64,000 nt of DNA from Bacillus sp. SD075. Its GTDB lineage: Bacteria > Bacillota > Bacilli > Bacillales > DSM-1321. Below are positions 39,201 through 47,524 of this stretch, piece by piece. The notes below the pieces were generated by a model. The model searched no databases and was not told the DNA's origin. It was given only the letters and a program-made list of their open reading frames with translations. Made by a program: the position numbers and the translations under genes. Within the stretch, counting starts at the first letter, position 1, and every line of letters begins with the position of its first letter. The stretch spans positions 1 to 64,000 of the forward strand of contig NZ_JADILK010000009.1 of assembly GCF_017355165.1 (NCBI RefSeq). Reading direction: 5' to 3'.

Positions 39201-42200
39201 GGAAATGACTCCATTTTAATGAAAGAAGAAGGAATCATATAATGGGGAAGATGATTCTTCATATAATTCCGGATATCATTTTCTTCAAGCTCATTGTCGG
39301 AGATATAATAAGCTATGATGAATTTCTTCGATTTAGATTCATCTTTTATCGCAATAAAGCAATCCTTTATACCCGTGCATTTATTTAGAACTGCACTGAC
39401 CTCCCCAAGTTCGATACGATATCCCCGTATTTTCACTTGGTCATCGGCTCTACCTGCAAATAGTAGATTTCCATCCTCGGTATACTTGACTAAATCTCCA
39501 GTTTTATATAACTTCCTTGATGGATTGAACGGATTTGGAATAAAGCTTTCAGCGTTTTTCTCCGGATTATTTATATATCCTCTTGCAATCCCTTTCCCGC
39601 CGATATACAGCTCGCCTATTTGACCTTTAGGAGTAGGCATCATCCTGGAATTGAACACGTATGCTTCTGCATTTAAGATCGGCTTTCCGATCGGGATCAC
39701 TGTATCATCATTTGGAAGTACCTTATATGCTGTCGAAACGACAGTGCCCTCCGTTGGCCCATAATTATTATATAAATCAAAACTCAAACGATCGGGTATC
39801 GTTTTTAAACGATCTCCCCCTGTCAAAATAGCTCTGATCGATTCTGGAAATTTCATATCGTTGATAAATAATTGCTCGAGCAGTCCCGTTGAAAAAAACG
39901 CGAGCGTGACTTTCTCCTTTTCTAACTTTTCCGAAAGGATCTCTACATCCAATAAATCATAGTAATCCAGTATCAGGAGTTTATTTCCATTCGTCAGGTA
40001 AGGGAATATCTCCCAAACAGAAGCGTCAAAAGATGTATTCGAAACTAGTACTGCTGCATCTTTTTCATCGATAGAATAATATTCGATATGCCAATTACAG
40101 AGGTTAGCCAATCCTCCATGTTCAATCATGACCCCTTTAGGTTTTCCAGTTGTTCCTGAAGTGTAGATGATATAGGCCAGGTCCCTTTCCGATATCTTTC
40201 TTGAATCGAATTCTGAGCACTCAATTTCTCGTTCTTTTAGTATGTCTTCGATACATATTAGTTTTCCTTCATCACCGGGATACTTTGAAAGTCCTTCTTC
40301 ATTACTTAAACAATATGTGATTTGAGAATCCTCAATCATATGTTTCAGCCGTGACTCTGGTTGTGACGGGTCCAAAGGCACATACGCCGCCCCAACTTTC
40401 ATAATGGCTAAAATAGCCGTAACCATATTGATCGATCGATCCATAAATATCCCAATTCTATCCTCTACACCTACATGGTTCCGGAATAATCGTTGTGCCA
40501 CCTGATTTGCCAGGGCATTCAGATCGCTATACGTCACCTGATCATCACCATGAACAATGGCAACATCATTGAAATTTGTACTTACTTTATTCTCAAACCT
40601 AGTTATTACATCTTCAAAACGATGATCTTCCGCTTCTTGATTTACATTGCCTGTACCCATTTCGATTATTGATCGTAACTGTACAGGCTCCAAGTAGGTA
40701 ATTTCCTTTATCCGCTTGCCTTCCTGGGTTGTAATCTCTTGCAGCCAATGCTGAAAATTATTAGCCATTCTTTGAATGGTCGTTTTATTAAATAATGATT
40801 TGTTGAATTCAAACGAAATGACTAATCCATCCTCATCCATTTCTTCTGCCTGGACAACCAGATCAAATTTAGCTTTAAAGGTATTGATTTTTTTAGGTTT
40901 TAACTTGAAATTTCTATATGCCAGCTTTTCTTTTTGGTTATTTTGCAGGACAAATACTGTATCGAACAATGGCGTATTTCCCATGGTTCTTTCTGCCGAT
41001 AAATATTTCGAAATTTCCTTAGTAGGTAAATTTTGATGGTCAAAAACACCTGCAATCTTTTTTATATTTTTTTGCAAAATCTCTTCAAATGAATCTTCCT
41101 GAGATACATTTAACTTAAATGGCAAGGTGTTGACGAAATATCCTATCAATTGTTCAGTATCCACATGGTTTCTCTTCGCCAAAGGACTTCCGACGACCAC
41201 TTCCTCTTCATCAAAATAAACGGATAAAAAGGTTTGATAGGCAGTAAGTAAACTCATGAACCATGTCGATTTCGTTTTTCTATGAAGACTTTCCAGCTTG
41301 TCTTGAATTTCTTTAGGTAACAAAAAGCTGATAATATCGGAAGTACTTTTACCTTCTCCCGTTTTTTGATGATCATATTGTAATAAGGATTTTTGCCGTA
41401 TAGACGTTATTTCCTTACGCCAAAACTCATTATCCTTGCTGCTTACATAACTTGGAGAGTTTTTTTGCCATAAAGCATAATCTCCATATTGGATGGATTG
41501 GTTATCTCCATCATTTGGTTCGCCATTCTCTATTTCCTCATAAATGGCAAACCAATCATTGATCATTAATGGAATCGACCAACCATCAAAAATAATATGG
41601 TGGATATTACATATTAATTGATATTCACATTCATTTTTCTTCAATAACGCAATCGATAAGAGCGGACCTTTCCCTAAATCAAATTGCCGTTCCGTTTCTT
41701 CCTTCACCAAGTGATTTATTTTTTCTACCTGCATATCTAAAGGAATATCCGAAACATCAAAATAATTAATAGAATGTTGAATCGACTCATCGTAAGCCAA
41801 AGTGCCCATTCCAGATTCTTCTCTAATGACACTTTTTAAAATTTGATGTTTATTGCTTAGCTTATCTAAAGATAGTCCCAGATCTCCTTCATTCAGTTCA
41901 CCTGATATTTCATACGAAAAAACTATGTTATATAACGATTTATCTATATGGGTTTGGTGAATGAACCACAGATTTTCTTGTTCATATGTTAAAGGGTATG
42001 TATTCCTGGCATTTATATTGATAGGAATATAATCTTGCTTTTCCTCTTCTTTTTGACGAGTTTCAATCACTTGGGATAATTTCATGATCGTATCGTTATC
42101 CAATAAAACTGAAGGAGCAATTTCAATTTGAAATTGATTTTTTATATTGACAATTAATCTCATTATCGATAATGAGTTCATTCCACTTTCAAGTAGGGAC

Positions 42201-43810
42201 TGATTATTTTTTATAACCCCATTGCCTATGATGCTAACCACCAATTCCCTTACCTTTTCACTTATTGTTTCATCTACTGGACTCTTGATACTCGATGGAG
42301 CTTCACAGTTTTTCGTGGTTAATTTTGGTAATAACGATTTATCCAGTTTTCCATTTACAGTTAGGGGGATGTTGTCCACCTTGATAAAAAAACTTGGTAT
42401 CATATAGGCTGGCAATGAGCTTTTTACACTTTCCCTCAAATAATCAGCAGCTAATTCTTCATCAGCAACATAGTATAAAAATAAATGCATATCATCATTA
42501 AACGCTTTATCCAGCGTAACAACTGCATTCTTGATGTTTTTCAAATCATTATACGAGCTCTCTATTTCCCCTAACTCAATCCTGAAACCTCTTAACTGCA
42601 CTTGCTCATCATTCCTGGAGATATATTGCAGATCACCATTATCCAACAGTTTCACTACATCCCCTGACTTATAGTAGCGGACATTATCAATATCCGTAAA
42701 TTTCAGCTTATTCATCATGGGATTTTTATAGTAGCCGAGCGATACACCTTTTCCTGAAACGTATAACTCGCCCTCTTCATCTCCAGTTACTTCTTCTCCA
42801 TTTTGATTCATCACTTTGAACCCAAGATGAGGCAAGACTTTTCCGATATTGGTAATTCCTTTTTCCACATCATTCTTAGCGATTTCCTTGTAAGTGACAT
42901 GAACGGTGGTTTCAGTTATTCCATACATATTTATTAGCTTTGGCAGCCTGCTATTTTCGGGAGAAAACCACTGCGTCAATTTCTTGAAGTTTAATGCTTC
43001 CCCTCCAAAAATAATGTATTTTAAACTTAATTCATTTTGACGATTTATTAGCTCACCACTCACCTCGAAGAAAGCGCTTGGCGTACAATTAAAAACGGTT
43101 GTTTGTGCACTTATCAATAATTCAACAAAAGTTATTGGATTTCTGCTTTCTTCAAATGAAACCACTACAACTTCTCCGCCATAAATCCAAGCCCCCCACA
43201 TCTCCCATACGGAGAAATCAAATGCGCAGGAATGGAAAAATGTCCATTTATCTTTATTATTAAACTCGAACAAATCATCGCAGCCTAAAAACAAGTTTTT
43301 GACATTTTCATGTGAAACACAAACTCCTTTAGGCTTTCCTGTAGAGCCCGATGTGAAAATGATATAGGCTGGATCCTCTGGGTCAATTAAGGTATGAACA
43401 TTCCCATCTGTCATATCTTTTGAATTCTCTATCACTTCATCGAGGGTTACATAATTGCAATCAATGCCGCTAATCCTTCCTTTATCCCCTATTAATAACT
43501 TTAATTCTGAATTCTTTATTATATGCTTTACTCTTTCATCAGGACTTTTTGGGTCGATAGGTACATAGGTAACACCCAATTTAAGGAGTGCTATGATCAA
43601 AAATAAAACATGCTCGGATTTTTCAATATAGATTCCGACATGGTCTCCTTTATTTATCCCTTTGTCCTTTATGTACATTGCCATTTTATTTGCCAAGATA
43701 TTCGTTTCTTTATATGTAAATTGCATATCCTTATTTCTTACTGCAATATTGTTTCCATATTCCCTAACACTCTCTTCAAATAAATTCGCTAAAGAATTCA
43801 TATTCATCAT
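36269..43810 (-). CDS. NRPS-1: A-T-C-A-T-E-C (modules 1, 2 and the C of module 3)
   Basis: 2513 residues. A 8-510 (AYIIFTSGSTGKPKGV, NMYGITE), carrier 515-590 with a non-standard S-G-M-N-S-L site (Ser about 546), C 605-1045 (LCL, H-H-I-I-F-D-G at 737), A 1080-1570, carrier 1570-1640 (C-G-G-D-S-I, Ser 1598), epimerase 1650-2075 (H-H-L-L-V-D-G-V-S-W at 1781), C 2100-2510 (DCL, H-H-I-I-M-D-G at 2234). The line starts with an A domain and has no starter C, so the first residue keeps a free amine. Hand-read specificity lines: D-F-W-N-I-G-M-V-H-K for A1, the known Thr code, and D-A-W-F-L-G-N-V-V-K for A2, a known Leu code, then epimerised. The ATG at 43810 or the next one at 43807 may be the start; GGGGGA sits very close. 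Confidence 0.93.
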   Translation of the reverse strand: MMNMNSLANLFEESVREYGNNIAVRNKDMQFTYKETNILANKMAMYIKDKGINKGDHVGIYIEKSEHVLFLIIALLKLGVTYVPIDPKSPDERVKHIIKNSELKLLIGDKGRISGIDCNYVTLDEVIENSKDMTDGNVHTLIDPEDPAYIIFTSGSTGKPKGVCVSHENVKNLFLGCDDLFEFNNKDKWTFFHSCAFDFSVWEMWGAWIYGGEVVVVSFEESRNPITFVELLISAQTTVFNCTPSAFFEVSGELINRQNELSLKYIIFGGEALNFKKLTQWFSPENSRLPKLINMYGITETTVHVTYKEIAKNDVEKGITNIGKVLPHLGFKVMNQNGEEVTGDEEGELYVSGKGVSLGYYKNPMMNKLKFTDIDNVRYYKSGDVVKLLDNGDLQYISRNDEQVQLRGFRIELGEIESSYNDLKNIKNAVVTLDKAFNDDMHLFLYYVADEELAADYLRESVKSSLPAYMIPSFFIKVDNIPLTVNGKLDKSLLPKLTTKNCEAPSSIKSPVDETISEKVRELVVSIIGNGVIKNNQSLLESGMNSLSIMRLIVNIKNQFQIEIAPSVLLDNDTIMKLSQVIETRQKEEEKQDYIPININARNTYPLTYEQENLWFIHQTHIDKSLYNIVFSYEISGELNEGDLGLSLDKLSNKHQILKSVIREESGMGTLAYDESIQHSINYFDVSDIPLDMQVEKINHLVKEETERQFDLGKGPLLSIALLKKNECEYQLICNIHHIIFDGWSIPLMINDWFAIYEEIENGEPNDGDNQSIQYGDYALWQKNSPSYVSSKDNEFWRKEITSIRQKSLLQYDHQKTGEGKSTSDIISFLLPKEIQDKLESLHRKTKSTWFMSLLTAYQTFLSVYFDEEEVVVGSPLAKRNHVDTEQLIGYFVNTLPFKLNVSQEDSFEEILQKNIKKIAGVFDHQNLPTKEISKYLSAERTMGNTPLFDTVFVLQNNQKEKLAYRNFKLKPKKINTFKAKFDLVVQAEEMDEDGLVISFEFNKSLFNKTTIQRMANNFQHWLQEITTQEGKRIKEITYLEPVQLRSIIEMGTGNVNQEAEDHRFEDVITRFENKVSTNFNDVAIVHGDDQVTYSDLNALANQVAQRLFRNHVGVEDRIGIFMDRSINMVTAILAIMKVGAAYVPLDPSQPESRLKHMIEDSQITYCLSNEEGLSKYPGDEGKLICIEDILKEREIECSEFDSRKISERDLAYIIYTSGTTGKPKGVMIEHGGLANLCNWHIEYYSIDEKDAAVLVSNTSFDASVWEIFPYLTNGNKLLILDYYDLLDVEILSEKLEKEKVTLAFFSTGLLEQLFINDMKFPESIRAILTGGDRLKTIPDRLSFDLYNNYGPTEGTVVSTAYKVLPNDDTVIPIGKPILNAEAYVFNSRMMPTPKGQIGELYIGGKGIARGYINNPEKNAESFIPNPFNPSRKLYKTGDLVKYTEDGNLLFAGRADDQVKIRGYRIELGEVSAVLNKCTGIKDCFIAIKDESKSKKFIIAYYISDNELEENDIRNYMKNHLPHYMIPSSFIKMESFPLTVNGKVDTKSLPDIKTNSEGANNKSVMNGTEQKLLKIWKEVLNNQEITIHDNFFECGGDSILSIQICSLAKKENLLITSKNIFEKQSIEELAKVVELTGDLTINQSDVFGKAPFTPIQSWFFTQQINNYNHWNQSVTLKGYPQLNEKRLQRIMAHIVKHHDGLRSRFNREESFSQVEEHIDPTENWTLNYVKLSNMNKEKQEREIAGLGIGAQQGINISNGPLMKIVCIHTGQNEHVIIWIIHHLLVDGVSWRILIEDFDRLYSQDINNQELKLDNKTTSYKEWANNLHDYKNSIPSGIKEYWLNEHDTEYENALVKTGNVYDGKSFEMKLNKEITNKIYNEMTKAYKASIDEIYVSIFAALIGKYFNKKDIHFTLEGHGREELFAGVDLSRTVGWFTTMCPVYIENKESILNTIQGTKKKLRTLPNKGIEYGIITESCGETHMKRNRPIISFNNLGRFHQNNELAAKEVIFFSEQDIQHNSYTEHEVDIELLVVNEEQTIKINYNRHFVREDFEKYIRHNLPELLGTLEEETKLGKQIYRPDDFPLVDMPGEELDQILQKETGIVDIYELTALQKGMLYHSLFDSESSQYKVQLIFDIKGFLDVGKLKNAIVTAAGKHDILKTKLYSSRKGLFYQLLMSSMDTEIEYEEIIDHQVKLEKLIADQYKIIDIENNRLNRFMIVKLAENEYQLIWTFHHIIMDGWSYSMVINDTFDSYHSITPSSSVSASFKKYVEYMRDYTSNKELRDYWAGKLEGTRNSESTLTGVLKGEEYIENSYLKVLDGELSDSIQRFCQEYKITMNTFFLTIWLATLKEVKGTENVCCGVVTSGRNIPVQNIEAMVGPFINTVPFIKHISQEKTYMEILNEVQNEFLELSAYENTPLSEIYEWANLQNQLFESLYAFENYPMQLPNNDEIKVSLKEGRETTHYPIVIIIIPGSSVQIKFNEAAVNLKLRSSVISIFNQILGEMLEKMKVK

Positions 43811-43819
43811 TTTCCCCCA

Positions 43820-44479
43820 TTATTTTAAATATGTGCCTGATGCAACTGTCAACATATGAAAAACTAAAGAAATTAAAGCTATTACACTCGTTATGATCCA
43901 TGCATTCCTTCTCTTGATGAACGCTAATTTTTCCAGACTATAACTGAATAGAATTAAACTGATAATGTAAAACAATTCAAACTCAGCCATGAATGTGTGA
44001 AGGATGGAATTTTTATCGTGCACCAGTAAGGATAAACTAGTAAATGTCGTTTCCTTGCTCTTAACCAATAATGCGATGATTGCATTAACACCAGATCCAA
44101 CCACGATGCATATCCCTGCATTTATGACAGCTTGGCAAATCCCTTTTATATTTACCGGCCTTTCTTTTAAAACTAAAAATAATAGGCACACAATCAATAT
44201 TTGAATGATAAATGTAACCAATAATCCTAGAGCCCCCATTACAATTGTGTTAATGGCAAAACTCACGGATCCGATCTCTGAAATGGACATCCCATTTAAT
44301 ACATTCATCCCTTTTTGATCTGCAGAATATAACAAAAGCGTCGTTTCGATACCTGCAAGTAAACTGAGTATCAATAACGAAAGTATTAACTTATGAACTC
44401 TATCCTCTTTTTTAAAAAGATATTGTACTAATTTATTATTGTTTTTAAATTCAGCTTTTGCTTCCATTTTTAATTCCAT
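43820..44479 (-). CDS. Membrane protein of the NRPS operon, Yip1-like layout
   Basis: A 219-residue protein with a charged cytoplasmic N-terminus and five hydrophobic segments at about residues 31-52, 74-105, 115-140, 165-182 and 192-215. The topology resembles the YIP1 family, but no single motif proves it. It overlaps the end of the PPTase gene by ten bases and ends ten bases before NRPS-1, so it is part of the biosynthetic operon. Export, immunity or membrane placement of the synthetase are possible roles; none can be read from the sequence. Confidence 0.7.
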   Translation of the reverse strand: MELKMEAKAEFKNNNKLVQYLFKKEDRVHKLILSLLILSLLAGIETTLLLYSADQKGMNVLNGMSISEIGSVSFAINTIVMGALGLLVTFIIQILIVCLLFLVLKERPVNIKGICQAVINAGICIVVGSGVNAIIALLVKSKETTFTSLSLLVHDKNSILHTFMAEFELFYIISLILFSYSLEKLAFIKRRNAWIITSVIALISLVFHMLTVASGTYLK

Positions 44480-45180
44480 TGATATTCCCCCTCATTTATT
44501 TTCGTAGAATTTATTGGAAAGGTAACACTTCTTATTTCATCATTCACGAGTACAACCGTTGATTTATATTGGGAGAAATTTTTATAGAAAAGTGAGATGT
44601 TATTATGATCGATAATAACCTTGGAAATCTCATAGATTTCAAGTGGAGAGGTCAATCCAGTTTTTAGTACCTTTGATAGACTTTCTTTGGCACTAAAGAA
44701 AATTTCTTTACTTAAAACACCTTCACTTTCCATAATCATTTTTTTCTCGGCTTCCGTTAAATAGGTCCCCAAAAATTCAGAATCAGATTTCGTTTTAGTT
44801 TCAATATCGATTCCCATTGGATGCATTTGGTCAAATATCAATATTCCGAATGTTTTATCCGTATGTGTGATGGATATCCCCATGTTCATTAATAAGAACA
44901 AGTTAGTGACAATTACTGGCTGTCCAAAGACTCCTTTCAAAAGGGATACATTCTTTATTTCATCCAGGCCAATATCTAAAAACTCCATAATTGCTTTTTT
45001 TCCACAGTACAAACTTTTCTTTGCTTCGATGGCTCTTTTGGGTCCATTCTGCAAATAAAGATAACTCCATTCTTTTTCATTGAAAATATCACCAATATAG
45101 TCCAAATTGACTGAATCTGCTTCATAAAACTTGATGTACGATTTATAAATTTTTTTCTTATTCATAAAATATTCAATCAA
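44470..45180 (-). CDS. 4'-phosphopantetheinyl transferase (Sfp-type)
   Basis: A 236-residue PPTase that would convert the apo carrier domains of the line to the holo form. Seen: the substrate and CoA region K-G-V-F-G-Q-P and S-I-T-H-T-D, the Mg-binding G-I-D-I-E-T (about residue 124) and the helix F-F-S-A-K-E-S-L-S-K-V-L-K (about 161-173). These are the three motifs of the Sfp/Gsp group. The start is TTG at 45180 with GGGAGGTG eight bases upstream. It is the first gene of the operon, which is unusual; PPTases are often last or unlinked. The promoter and operator lie at 45291-45321. Confidence 0.9.
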   Translation of the reverse strand: MIEYFMNKKKIYKSYIKFYEADSVNLDYIGDIFNEKEWSYLYLQNGPKRAIEAKKSLYCGKKAIMEFLDIGLDEIKNVSLLKGVFGQPVIVTNLFLLMNMGISITHTDKTFGILIFDQMHPMGIDIETKTKSDSEFLGTYLTEAEKKMIMESEGVLSKEIFFSAKESLSKVLKTGLTSPLEIYEISKVIIDHNNISLFYKNFSQYKSTVVLVNDEIRSVTFPINSTKINEGEYQWN

Positions 45181-45290
45181 TTATAATTCACCTCCCAACT
45201 TTTTTTAAAATCTTTCAATTTTTATCCATTTCCCGCCTCTAAAATTACTTTTTTTAAACATTTTTTTCATTTTCCAGGTTAATTATTACC

Positions 45291-45321
45291 TATTATCATT
45301 ATCGATAACACTTTATCACAA
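45291..45321 (-). promoter_or_regulatory. NRPS operon promoter with palindromic operator
   Basis: On the minus strand TTGTGA (45321-45316) and GATAAT (45297-45292) are separated by 18 bases, about 110 bases before the TTG start. The -10 and the spacer are made of the operator ATTATCATTATCGATAAC (plus strand 45292-45309). Seventeen consecutive bases of it (TATCGATAATGATAATA on the minus strand) recur in the promoter of the ABC operon at 50221. Confidence 0.6.
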
Positions 45322-45494
45322 CAATTTTGCAGAGTCCATTAAAAATTTGTAAATTATCTACATTACATAATAACTTTACCAATTTTTATTTTTTTCCTCT
45401 TTAGTAATATTTTCATAGGACTTATCGTGTGAATTCAGTATGAAAAACTTCACTCTCATCTTTATAAACTGTGCATGAAAAGAAGAAATTAAAA

Positions 45495-45544
45495 AAACCA
45501 TATTTTATTTTTCACTATAATTTGCGAAAAATAAAATATGGTTT
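45495..45544 (-). terminator. Terminator of the solitary OrfA gene
   Basis: AAACCATATTTTATTTTTC (45495-45513) and its exact inverse complement (45526-45544) make a 19-bp stem. On the minus strand TTTTAATT follows. It lies 15 bases after the OrfA stop. Confidence 0.75.
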
Positions 45545-45558
45545 TATATACTATTCAA

Positions 45559-45852
45559 TCATTTTGGTTGTTTCGTGAAAATGTGCATGGCCTTTTTTAA
45601 TATCTCATTTTCTTCCTGTAAATCTTTAATTATTTTATCCTTTTCCTCTTTCAGACTGATCCCTGGAAAACCATTACTGAAGTCCGCCGCCGCCGGGCCC
45701 TCTTCATTTGTTTCTTTATAGTTATTGACCCAATTTCTTAATGTAGGTATCGAGATATTAAGTTCTTCGGCCAATTCTCTTGGTTTTCTGCCTTCTTCCA
45801 AAACTAATCGAGCAGCATAAATTTTAAAATCTTTATCATGGTGCTTCCCCAT
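45559..45852 (-). CDS. Solitary IS3-type transposase OrfA-like protein
   Basis: A 97-residue protein with the HTH_Tnp_1 pattern (DFKIYAARLVLEEGRKPRELAEELNISIPTLRNWVNNYK) and the C-terminal leucine-zipper helix (EKDKIIKDLQEENEILKKAM) of IS3-family OrfA. In a working element the catalytic OrfB follows with a slippery overlap; here a stop and a perfect terminator follow and no OrfB or terminal repeats are seen. AAAGGGAGTG precedes the ATG. It is either the remnant of an insertion or a kept DNA-binding protein. It lies exactly between the NRPS operon and the ABC operon. Confidence 0.8.
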   Translation of the reverse strand: MGKHHDKDFKIYAARLVLEEGRKPRELAEELNISIPTLRNWVNNYKETNEEGPAAADFSNGFPGISLKEEKDKIIKDLQEENEILKKAMHIFTKQPK

Positions 45853-45931
45853 AATAAGACACTCCCTTTTTAAATTTATTTAGTGCCGATTTTCCGTACT
45901 TTCTTTATATACTTTTCTAATATAACGAATT

Positions 45932-47524
45932 TCACAAATTATATTTCAATCTATTAATCAAAACGGAATTGATCGCTATTACGATCATTAAAATTATGAT
46001 GGCTCCCAGCAGGGGTTGGACACTGAACCAAACCAAGCCAAAATGAGTGGCTGTTACCATGATTAATAATGGCAATCCATAAAGCAGGCTTATTAAAACA
46101 TTAGGGTTTGATTTAATGGCAGCAGATGGATTCTCCCATTCTATACTAGGATTTTTCATATCATATAATGGTGTTAGTAGATTATAGCAAACCACTAAAC
46201 AAGAAATAATTAATAACATGACTGCATTTTCCATTTCCCAATAGCCAAACAGTGCAAATATCAAAAAGCTGATCACTACGGCTATAATACTGATTATTGA
46301 TGAAAATATCACTTTAGAAAAATAAACATATTTTTCATCAAAAGGGGCACTTTTTAGTAAATAATGATATTTCCCTTCTCTTGAATAAGGGGTTCCGCTT
46401 ATATTATTTATGCAACACAAGAAAAGGACCGAATATGAAAAGTATTTATCAAAGACTCCCTCTTTCGTTATATTCAAATAATTCGGGAACACTTCATTCT
46501 GAATCAACAATAACATGACAAGTGAAAAGATCGGCGGCAAAAAAAGGCCTAACGCTATTTGCATCTTAAAATATGCTTCAGACTTAATGATCCATACCTC
46601 TCTTTGTAAATAGTTACTCCACTGATTTTTGGATATATTAACCTCTGAATATTTCACATTCGTTTTGTTATTTCCCAATAATCCATTTTTGAAATAATGA
46701 ACAGAAATGTTTTCTATAATTAAAGAATACAATAGGAAACCAATTACTAGTATAGAAATATAAATAATAAAGAATTGAACAGTTATTTCATTTGATACAA
46801 AAGCATCCAGTATCCATTTAAGAACAGGAATCATATTTGCGGTTTCAAACATATGTCTCATTATGAATTCCAGCGAGTTTGTTAGCCCTTCAATAGAATT
46901 CCAATCCATTTCCGAGATGACCTTTGATATAGCAATTGTTGATTTTCCAAAAAAATATAAGATGGAAATTATCGTAAGCATTAGGATGACAGTAATATTC
47001 ACCATTAAGTATGCCACTTTATTTTTGAATCTATAGTAATACCTATTAATGCACGATAGGATAAAGAGCAGGAATACAGCCGTTAAACCATTGAAAATCG
47101 GTAAAAATATGAATAATTTAAACGCTTCCATAAACTTTAGATCCACTATCAAGAATCCTATTGTTGGCACTTGGATCACCATTGATAAGATGATAGGGAC
47201 CCATAAGCTACTTAACACCTTGGCCCTTGATATTTCCTTATAGCTGAGTGGCAGAGGTGCCAAGGCTTTAAATTCATAATAAGCAAAAATTTGTGATGTG
47301 GACAAATAGCAAACCAATGCAAAGACGAGAATGTTAGAAATCGTTAAATTATAAAACAGGAAGACCTGGGTATCTCCAAGAAAATAAACAAAGGCGTTTA
47401 CGACAGTCAGCTGCAAAAACATATAAAAAATGGCTATTATCAGTACAGCCTGCAACATTGTCTGTTTGGGCATTTTATAGAAGGAAGAAACGAAAAATCT
47501 AGTTAACTGAAATTTTTCCTTCAT
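45932..47524 (-). CDS. ABC transporter permease, second transporter
   Basis: A 530-residue membrane protein with about twelve hydrophobic segments, of the large exporter-type permeases found with short ABC ATPases in Firmicutes. No named motif is decisive; the assignment rests on topology and on the 26-base overlap with the ATPase gene before it. It is the last gene of the five-gene operon and ends near the OrfA gene. With its ATPase it may export or confer immunity to the NRPS product, an inference from position and the shared operator. Confidence 0.75.
   Translation of the reverse strand: MKEKFQLTRFFVSSFYKMPKQTMLQAVLIIAIFYMFLQLTVVNAFVYFLGDTQVFLFYNLTISNILVFALVCYLSTSQIFAYYEFKALAPLPLSYKEISRAKVLSSLWVPIILSMVIQVPTIGFLIVDLKFMEAFKLFIFLPIFNGLTAVFLLFILSCINRYYYRFKNKVAYLMVNITVILMLTIISILYFFGKSTIAISKVISEMDWNSIEGLTNSLEFIMRHMFETANMIPVLKWILDAFVSNEITVQFFIIYISILVIGFLLYSLIIENISVHYFKNGLLGNNKTNVKYSEVNISKNQWSNYLQREVWIIKSEAYFKMQIALGLFLPPIFSLVMLLLIQNEVFPNYLNITKEGVFDKYFSYSVLFLCCINNISGTPYSREGKYHYLLKSAPFDEKYVYFSKVIFSSIISIIAVVISFLIFALFGYWEMENAVMLLIISCLVVCYNLLTPLYDMKNPSIEWENPSAAIKSNPNVLISLLYGLPLLIMVTATHFGLVWFSVQPLLGAIIILMIVIAINSVLINRLKYNL

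Larger units (their letters stand above)
45181..45558. other. Intergenic region between the NRPS operon and the OrfA gene
   Basis: Very AT-rich, with the NRPS promoter and operator (45291-45321) and the OrfA terminator (45495-45544). No trace of an OrfB transposase was found here. Confidence 0.6.
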
